A stretch of DNA of 19,362 nucleotides from JALCSJ01 sp036788835 (GTDB lineage Bacteria; Bacillota; Negativicutes; Acidaminococcales; Acidaminococcaceae): NCBI GenBank assembly GCA_036788835.1, contig DAIQMR010000033.1, forward strand, positions 1 through 19,362, in the 5' to 3' direction. The notes under the pieces were generated by a model that was given only the letters and a program-made list of their open reading frames with translations, was not told the origin of the DNA and ran no database searches. The first letter of the stretch is position 1. Each line of letters starts with the position of its first letter. Shown piece after piece: positions 15,434 to 19,362 of the stretch. Position numbers and translations under genes: made by a program.

Positions 15434-16369
15434 ATGCTAAAAAAAAGGGAAGGCAAGTTTTTTGCCAAGAGAAGAGGAACAGGTTTAACAGCTGTGGCAC
15501 TGTGTCTATGCTTAATCACATCGGTTTTAGCGGTTACATCTATGCGTCTTGTGGCCGGAATGTTTGGCAGCAGCAATGCAAACCGCATTAATGCACAGGC
15601 CTATGAATATGCTAAAACTAAAGAAGAAAAGATTTTGGCAAAGCATTCAAACGTCAGTAATTCGACAAGGGAGAATATTTCCGGCACAGATTATGCTGAC
15701 AAGGTTACCATTGTGAAGGGTGCCGAGGGTGGTTCCAGCAGTATTAAAATTGAAGTTTTTTATAAAAATGAGGATATCCCGCGTGCTGCCTTGAAAGTCT
15801 CAAAGACGAATCAGAATTCGCAGGGCTGTCCGATTGGCACAATCATAGCATGGCCATCTCATGACTTACCTACAGACGGAGGAGAGTGGCTTTTATGTGA
15901 TGGTGAAACTATACCTTCCGATTACACTACGCTGATTAGCCTATTAGGGAAGGATAAGACACCGGCTTTATGCGGGCATGGTACAGGTGGCTATTTTTTG
16001 CGTGGGTGGGGTAGTGGGCGTACATTACTGGATGAACAGAGAGATGCAGTTGTACCGGTTTCCGGAAGCTTTTTTGTTTATGTATTTCAAAATCATGCTC
16101 ATTATGGTTCCACTTCGTCGAGTACATGGAAAAGTGGGTATTGGACGTTGAGCAATGCCGGACGAGACCAGCCCCAAGGGGTTTTTTCTTCGAGCGGATA
16201 CGCCTCTTATAGGACGGAGATTGATCATCGTGATGGCAAGGATTCTTATGATAATTTTTTCTGGAAATTCAAGCACACCTTTAGTAATAAAAATGTGCCG
16301 AATATTCGCACGGCTAAAGAAAGCCGTCCATGCAATGTAGCCGTAAATTATCTTATAAAAGCCTTGTGA
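15434..16369 (+). CDS. Pilin-like anchor with phage tail-collar-like domain, copy 3
   Basis: 311 residues and the clearest collar-type member. The head is FAKRRGTGLTAVALCLCLIT (residues 10-29), basic then Gly then a hydrophobic helix, again with no Glu at +5. The block IKIEVFYKNEDIPRAALKVS (~105-124) is shared with copies 1 and 2. From residue 133 it reads PIGTIIAWPS, GGEWLLCDGETIPSDYTTL, and GYFLRGWGSGRTLLDEQRD near 186-204, matching tail-collar features (WLLCDG, then FLRG) very well. A glycine/serine/aromatic-rich region follows, and the end is RTAKESRPCNVAVNYLIKAL. GAAGGTG precedes the ATG. It is the last gene of the operon and I infer a fibre-tip receptor-binding protein. Confidence 0.8.
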   Translation: MLKKREGKFFAKRRGTGLTAVALCLCLITSVLAVTSMRLVAGMFGSSNANRINAQAYEYAKTKEEKILAKHSNVSNSTRENISGTDYADKVTIVKGAEGGSSSIKIEVFYKNEDIPRAALKVSKTNQNSQGCPIGTIIAWPSHDLPTDGGEWLLCDGETIPSDYTTLISLLGKDKTPALCGHGTGGYFLRGWGSGRTLLDEQRDAVVPVSGSFFVYVFQNHAHYGSTSSSTWKSGYWTLSNAGRDQPQGVFSSSGYASYRTEIDHRDGKDSYDNFFWKFKHTFSNKNVPNIRTAKESRPCNVAVNYLIKAL

Positions 16370-16376
16370 ATAATAC

Positions 16377-16447
16377 AAAAGCCGGGGATAATTTGTCAGT
16401 GGCTTTCCAGCTCTATGCTCCTGCCAATATTATCTGCCAGCTTTTTT
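16377..16447. terminator. Long hairpin terminator between convergent genes
   Basis: A long imperfect stem: AAAAGCCGG, GATAAT and TTGTCAG on the left pair with CTGCCAA, ATTATC and CCAGCTTTT on the right, with small mismatches. The right arm runs into six T. On the other strand the arm runs into TTTTG, so it can also stop transcription of the opposing small gene. Confidence 0.75.
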
Positions 16448-16471
16448 GCTTATTTTTGAATTCAAATGACG

Positions 16472-16702
16472 TTAGTATGCCTTTTTGCCAAGTTTCGGGT
16501 GGGTGACGGGTTTTAGGGTGAGACGTTTGGCCATTTCTACCGCGTCTTTAAGGTGCAGGTCGGTTTTTGTGCCTTCTCTTTCAAAAATGCACATAGGATT
16601 TTCGCTGCCAATTTCGCTCCCCGGCATATAAACATATTCTTTATTATTGTTATCGCCTAAAATTATTCCGGCTTTTAGTTCTTCTGCTATAATTACTGAC
16701 AT
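16472..16702 (-). CDS. Small protein of unknown function
   Basis: A 76-residue protein that I do not recognise. It starts MSVIIAEELKAGIILGDNNN, continues through a charged, Gly/Glu-rich middle (MPGSEIGSENPMCIF) and ends with a basic segment (KRLTLKPVTHPKLGKKAY). It has no membrane segment or obvious motif, so it is probably a small cytoplasmic protein. The ATG has an excellent GGAGG five bases upstream on the minus strand, and a TTG four codons earlier overlaps that site. It is convergent with the pilus operon, sharing a terminator, and divergent from the tRNA cluster. A dyad of 12-base arms lies upstream and may contain its control region. Confidence 0.7.
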   Translation of the reverse strand: MSVIIAEELKAGIILGDNNNKEYVYMPGSEIGSENPMCIFEREGTKTDLHLKDAVEMAKRLTLKPVTHPKLGKKAY

Positions 16703-16796
16703 GGTTGCCTCCAAAGATTGTTTTATTTTATTTTACTTAGTCGGCCACAAAATAGCAAGTTTTTAGCAGATTTTGTGCTATATGCTGCCAAATGAC

Positions 16797-16858
16797 ACCC
16801 TGCAAATAGACAGTTATTTTTAGTGGGGATTATATTATCATTTTTTTATTTGCAGGGT
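16797..16858. repeat. 12-base inverted repeat between divergent units
   Basis: ACCCTGCAAATA at 16797-16808 and its exact reverse complement TATTTGCAGGGT at 16847-16858, with a 38-base AT-rich spacer. On the minus strand a TATAAT-like box lies in the spacer, so the arms could be operator half-sites for the small minus-strand gene, or a cruciform/RNA hairpin. No T-run follows either side. Confidence 0.6.
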
Positions 16859-16874
16859 ATTATATCTTTTATTG

Positions 16875-16904
16875 TTGACACAAAGCAAGAAAATGTGTTA
16901 AAAT
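16875..16904 (+). promoter_or_regulatory. Sigma-70 type promoter of the tRNA cluster
   Basis: TTGACA (16875-16880), 18-base spacer, TAAAAT (16899-16904). Transcription would begin near 16911, about 30 bases before tRNA-His. Confidence 0.8.
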
Positions 16905-16940
16905 ACTAAACGTCGCCAAGCTTATTGGTTTGGAGATAAT

Positions 16941-17017
16941 GGTGGCTGTGGTGAAGTGGTTAACACACTGGATTGTGGCTCCAGCACGCGTGAGTTCGAT
17001 CCTCACCAGCCACCCCA
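16941..17017 (+). tRNA. tRNA-His (GTG)
   Basis: Full cloverleaf: acceptor GTGGCTG/CAGCCAC with the extra G-1 opposite C73 that identifies tRNA-His, anticodon arm CTGGA-TTGTGGC-TCCAG giving anticodon GTG, T arm with GTTCGATC, and encoded CCA. It is the first of four tandem tRNAs. Confidence 0.97.
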
Positions 17018-17041
17018 TTTTTTTTGAGTTTTACCTGTCGT

Positions 17042-17117
17042 TGGGGCGTAGCCAAGTCGGTAAGGCACAGGACTTTGACTCCTGTATGCGTTGGTTCGAG
17101 CCCAGCCGCCCCAGCCA
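17042..17117 (+). tRNA. tRNA-Gln (TTG)
   Basis: 76 bases. Acceptor TGGGGCG pairs with CGCCCCA; anticodon arm CAGGA-CTTTGAC-TCCTG gives TTG; GGTTCGAGCC T arm; discriminator G73 and encoded CCA. Confidence 0.97.
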
Positions 17118-17120
17118 AAT

Positions 17121-17196
17121 GATTCACTAGCTCAGTTGGTAGAGCACCTGATTTTTAATCAGGGTGTCCCGGGTTCGAGTCCCGGGTGGATCACCA
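17121..17196 (+). tRNA. tRNA-Lys (TTT)
   Basis: 76 bases. Acceptor GATTCAC pairs with GTGGATC (one G-U); anticodon arm CCTGA-TTTTTAA-TCAGG gives TTT; strong T arm CCCGGGTTCGAGTCCCGGG; encoded CCA. Only three bases separate it from tRNA-Gln. Confidence 0.97.
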
Positions 17197-17205
17197 ATTT
17201 TTTTT

Positions 17206-17289
17206 GCGGATGTGGCGGAATTGGCAGACGCACTAGACTTAGGATCTAGCGGTTTATCCGTGCAGGTTCAACTCCTGTCATCCGCACCA
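17206..17289 (+). tRNA. tRNA-Leu (TAG)
   Basis: 84 bases with a long variable arm, as expected of tRNA-Leu. Acceptor GCGGATG/CATCCGC; anticodon arm CTAGA-CTTAGGA-TCTAG gives TAG; T arm with GGTTCAACTCC; encoded CCA. It is the last tRNA and lies next to the integrated element. Confidence 0.97.
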
Positions 17290-17303
17290 ATTTAAGTATT
17301 AAT

Positions 17304-17337
17304 GAGCCTTCCGAGGTTTTCGGAAGGCTCATTTTTT
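17304..17337 (+). terminator. Intrinsic terminator of the tRNA cluster
   Basis: Perfect 11-base-pair stem GAGCCTTCCGA / TCGGAAGGCTC around GGTTT, followed by a T-run. It may also help to stop the converging integrase transcript. Confidence 0.95.
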
Positions 17338-17446
17338 GACCCCAAAAAGGGGGTTGAACATTTTTTGAACATTTTTCTCTTTTTATACAATCTTTTTTGC
17401 GATAGGTTTTCTGATTTATGATATCACACTTTATTGTTATGATATC
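17338..17446. repeat. Cluster of short direct repeats next to the integrase
   Basis: Two near-tandem copies of TTGAACATTTT (17354-17364 and 17365-17375) and two copies of TTATGATATC (17416-17425 and 17437-17446, period 21) lie between the tRNA terminator and the integrase stop. Such short repeats beside a tyrosine recombinase can be its binding sites, so this is the likely attL region. The exact crossover cannot be fixed without the other end. Confidence 0.45.
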
Positions 17447-18618
17447 TCTTTCTTTTCCTCTTCACGATGTTCTGCTTCCCGCTGATTAAGTGCTTTAACA
17501 ACATCTTGTTGCATTTCTGAGGTTTCGTGGGTATACCGGGTAAGGGAAAAAGCAGCGGAAGCATGGCCCATGCGGATTTGAATCTTTTTAGCACCGATGT
17601 CCATGGCTGCCAGATTGGATGCCGCAGAATGGCGCAAGCTATGGAAGCTCACATTATTGGGGAGATGCATTTCTTCGCGAAGAAAGAAAAAGAAGCGTGT
17701 TAAGAAATCTAGCTTAAAAGGTTGGCATTTATTGTCAGAAAACACAAATGCTTTCTCAGCGTTGAAAGGGATGCCGAGCTTAGCATGCTTCTCCTTGGAA
17801 ATGGCAAGCTGTTTTTGGAGTATATCCATGGAATCGCCGTCCATTAATAGCTCTCTACGCCCATACTGAGTTTTAGGTTTGCCTATGAATTCTCCTTGCT
17901 TTTTTGTCAGCTTCGTTGCTTGATACACCTGAATCTTAGATCCTTTGAAATCCACATGTTTGAACGTAAGAGCTACAAGTTCGCCTCTGCGAAGTCCGGT
18001 ATTGTAATCAAAAGCAAGAAGATTAGCCATTTCCGGATTTTTGTCTTTCGCTCTCTTAAGAACGTCGGTCATTTGTTCGTAATTCAGTATGCCTTTAACT
18101 CTGGGAACATGCTGAGGTTTCCGGACACGATCCAGAGGATTTTGTTCTATTAATTCATCCATATATGCCCGTTTAAGGGCTGTTTTAAGGATGGTATATA
18201 GGGCAGTCCTTGTCCTGCTGCTTCCACTGGCCCAACGGAATCTTTGGGGTTGCAATTGATAAATGAAATCTCGGGCTATGGTCGTCGTAAAGTCTATTAA
18301 AGACAATCGACCAATATACGTGTCATAAATATATGTTTTGAACAGGCTTTCATAATATTCGACGGTTGCAATGCCTTCACCGTTGTCAGGAAGTTCATTC
18401 CATCTTTGCTGGATGTAATTTTTCAGATATCCTTCAAGAGTGAGCTTTCCATATGAGATACCCACATATTTCTCATGAGTTTTAATAACTTTTTCGTTAA
18501 GTTCTTCTTCTGTATATCCATAGACACGAACCAGTATAGGAGCTCCTGTCCTGTAATTAATGCCGACTTTGATGTCTTCCTGCAGACGACCGTCTTTTCT
18601 TCTTTTCTTCTTTTTCAT
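17437..18618 (-). CDS. Tyrosine recombinase / integrase
   Basis: About 394 residues of a phage/ICE-type site-specific recombinase. A very basic start (MKKKKRRKDGR) leads to an N-terminal arm-binding region (IKVGINYRTGAPILVRVYGY), typical of Tn916/phage integrases. A SAM-like core-binding domain (~60-165) follows, then the catalytic domain. The visible active site comprises Arg in TGLRRGELVAL, the HSLRH box (His and Arg), GH in MGHAS, and Tyr in LTRYTH, so the enzyme looks intact. The ATG at 18618 is favoured because AGGTGA lies five bases upstream; the adjacent ATG at 18621 is closer, and the long upstream frame to 18723 overlaps its own promoter. It is transcribed towards the tRNA-Leu gene, the presumed target. 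Confidence 0.93.
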   Translation of the reverse strand: MKKKKRRKDGRLQEDIKVGINYRTGAPILVRVYGYTEEELNEKVIKTHEKYVGISYGKLTLEGYLKNYIQQRWNELPDNGEGIATVEYYESLFKTYIYDTYIGRLSLIDFTTTIARDFIYQLQPQRFRWASGSSRTRTALYTILKTALKRAYMDELIEQNPLDRVRKPQHVPRVKGILNYEQMTDVLKRAKDKNPEMANLLAFDYNTGLRRGELVALTFKHVDFKGSKIQVYQATKLTKKQGEFIGKPKTQYGRRELLMDGDSMDILQKQLAISKEKHAKLGIPFNAEKAFVFSDNKCQPFKLDFLTRFFFFLREEMHLPNNVSFHSLRHSAASNLAAMDIGAKKIQIRMGHASAAFSLTRYTHETSEMQQDVVKALNQREAEHREEEKKEIS

Positions 18619-18658
18619 CATGTTCACCTCACACTGCATTGAATCTCTTTTCGCATCT

Positions 18659-18686
18659 ATTATATCATAAAACAGATGAAAATCAA
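18659..18686 (-). promoter_or_regulatory. Promoter of the integrase gene
   Basis: On the minus strand TTGATT (18686-18681), 16 bases, TATAAT (18664-18659). The spacer begins TTCATCT, the same as in the divergent regulator promoter, in the same register. Confidence 0.6.
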
Positions 18687-18884
18687 TCTCAAAAATAATA
18701 ATTGATAAAATATAATTATGCAATAAAACAAAATGCTAAGGATAGGTAAAATGCTGATAAAACCTAGAAATAGTGACGAAACGAAGAGAAAAGAAAGAAT
18801 GGTTGCTAATAATAATACATCTTTAATATGATGTAAAAAATGTAACAATAGGTACAATAACCATAAATCGTTATAAAATGTCCG
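18687..18884. other. AT-rich intergenic region between divergent promoters
   Basis: About 200 bases without a convincing gene. It is purine-rich on the plus strand and contains repeated AAAATGC (near 18730 and 18748) and two related ACAATA blocks (near 18844 and 18854), which could be integrase arm sites or repressor operators. None is clear enough to name. Confidence 0.35.
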
Positions 18885-18913
18885 TTGCTTTTCATCTATA
18901 ATTAAGATAAAAT
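18885..18913 (+). promoter_or_regulatory. Promoter of the XRE regulator gene
   Basis: TTGCTT (18885-18890), 17-base spacer, TAAAAT (18908-18913), 45 bases before the ATG. TTGCTTTTCATCT here matches TTGATTTTCATCT of the integrase promoter except at one base. Confidence 0.65.
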
Positions 18914-18958
18914 GAGACTCAGTTGATTATCTCAGAAAATTTAAATGAGGTGATATTC

Positions 18959-19327
18959 ATGACCGGCAAAAGACCAAATGTTATAACTAAAGATGTGTAT
19001 GAACGAATCAAATGGATTCGTGACGTATATGGCGATACACAAGCAGAATTCGCTCAAAGACTGGGTGTTCCTCAGTCTCAGGTTTCCTATATGGAAGCAG
19101 GCAAGAGAGAACCCAACTACGAAACACTTGACCGCTTGATTGATTTGGGCTGGGATCTGGAATGGGTCATTAAAGGAACCCGAGATAAAAATAATAAGCA
19201 GCAAAACATTAATGTTAGATCCATTGAGAATATGGTTAGCAAGCTTAAGCCGGATGAAGTACTTTTTATTCGGAAAGTCCTGGAACTTTATTTGAAGAAG
19301 AACAGAGAATGTTGTCCGGCACATTAA
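18959..19327 (+). CDS. XRE/Cro-CI family transcriptional regulator
   Basis: 122 residues. An N-terminal helix-turn-helix domain (~10-70) contains YGDTQAEFAQRLGVPQSQVS, followed by YMEAGKREPNYETLDRL, the normal Cro/CI layout. A short charged linker (GTRDKNNKQQN) and a helical C-terminal part (VSKLKPDEVLFIRKVLELYL) probably used for dimerisation follow. AGGTGAT precedes the ATG at 18959; the frame is open upstream from a TTG at 18923, but no ribosome site supports it. It is divergent from the integrase and probably controls excision or lysogeny-type genes, including itself and the integrase, by analogy with phage repressors. The window ends soon after, so partners are not visible. Confidence 0.88.
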   Translation: MTGKRPNVITKDVYERIKWIRDVYGDTQAEFAQRLGVPQSQVSYMEAGKREPNYETLDRLIDLGWDLEWVIKGTRDKNNKQQNINVRSIENMVSKLKPDEVLFIRKVLELYLKKNRECCPAH

Positions 19328-19362
19328 TTTAGGCAGCATTCGTCACTTTAAATTAGTTGAAA

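Larger units (their letters stand above)
17338..19362. mobile_element. Left end of an integrated element (partial)
   Basis: The region right after the tRNA cluster holds a tyrosine recombinase pointing back at the tRNA genes and a divergent XRE repressor, the standard left end of a prophage or integrative conjugative element. Only this end is in the window; no structural or transfer genes are seen, so its type is unknown. The left boundary is approximate. Confidence 0.6.

Noticed and set aside
12993..16369. Diversity-generating retroelement with collar/lectin targets
   Set aside because: No reverse transcriptase, no template repeat and no accessory gene in the window.
16930..17130. 66-codon plus-strand frame at the tRNA cluster
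   Set aside because: It is a read-through of tRNA-His and tRNA-Gln.
17338..17376. CRISPR-like repeats
   Set aside because: Only two copies of an 11-base AT-rich unit in direct tandem, with no spacers and no cas genes.
12993..19327. A prophage covering the collar-type genes and the integrase
   Set aside because: The collar-type genes are continuous with the pilus operon and separated from the integrase by a terminator, a small gene and four intact tRNAs. No capsid, terminase or tail-sheath genes are present.

Overview
This 19.4 kb window looks like the chromosome of a low-GC, outer-membrane-bearing Firmicute, most probably one of the Negativicutes. The evidence is AT-rich DNA with strong AAGGAGG-type ribosome binding sites, together with an outer-membrane secretin. 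A glutamate symporter suits an amino-acid fermenter of the Acidaminococcaceae type, but the genus is inference.

Layout. (1) 1-2589: the 3' part of holA (DNA polymerase III delta), then gltS (Na+/glutamate symporter) and a small DUF697-like membrane protein. (2) 2684-4093: three tandem universal stress proteins, closed by a strong terminator. (3) 4094-4322: a non-coding leader with mutually exclusive hairpins. (4) 4323-16369: one long plus-strand operon for a compact type IV pilus / type II secretion-like machine. Its order is M23 peptidase, PilM-like, PilN-like, PilO-like, PilP/GspC-like, secretin, PilB ATPase, PilC platform, GspG-like (pseudo)pilin, short A24 prepilin peptidase and a second GspG-like pseudopilin. 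Four unusual pilin-related genes follow. (5) 16370-16714: a long hairpin terminator facing a small minus-strand gene of unknown function. (6) 16797-17337: a dyad, a promoter, four tRNA genes (His-Gln-Lys-Leu) and a terminator. (7) 17338-19362: the left end of an integrated element, with repeats, a tyrosine recombinase on the minus strand and a divergent XRE-type repressor.

The most interesting part is the end of the pilus operon. Three paralogous proteins (12993-13976, 13992-15047, 15434-16369) each join a short basic, pilin-like membrane-anchor head to a C-terminal region resembling the phage tail-collar / tail-fibre tip. Each contains a PIGxxxxWP motif and ends in an RPxNxAVxYxIkaL-like motif. 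The heads keep a basic-Gly junction but lack the Glu5 of ordinary pilins, as GspK-type tip pseudopilins do. Between the second and third lies a small protein with the same Y...LP..L pattern as the pseudopilins but no prepilin motif. My inference is a pilus or pseudopilus whose tip carries phage-tail-like receptor-binding modules.

Working model: the M23 enzyme may open the peptidoglycan, the secretin forms the outer-membrane gate, the PilM/N/O/P-like proteins link it to the PilB motor and PilC platform, the short peptidase processes the pilins, and the collar-bearing proteins cap the fibre. No PilT retraction ATPase is present here, so the fibre may be non-retracting or may use a PilT encoded elsewhere.
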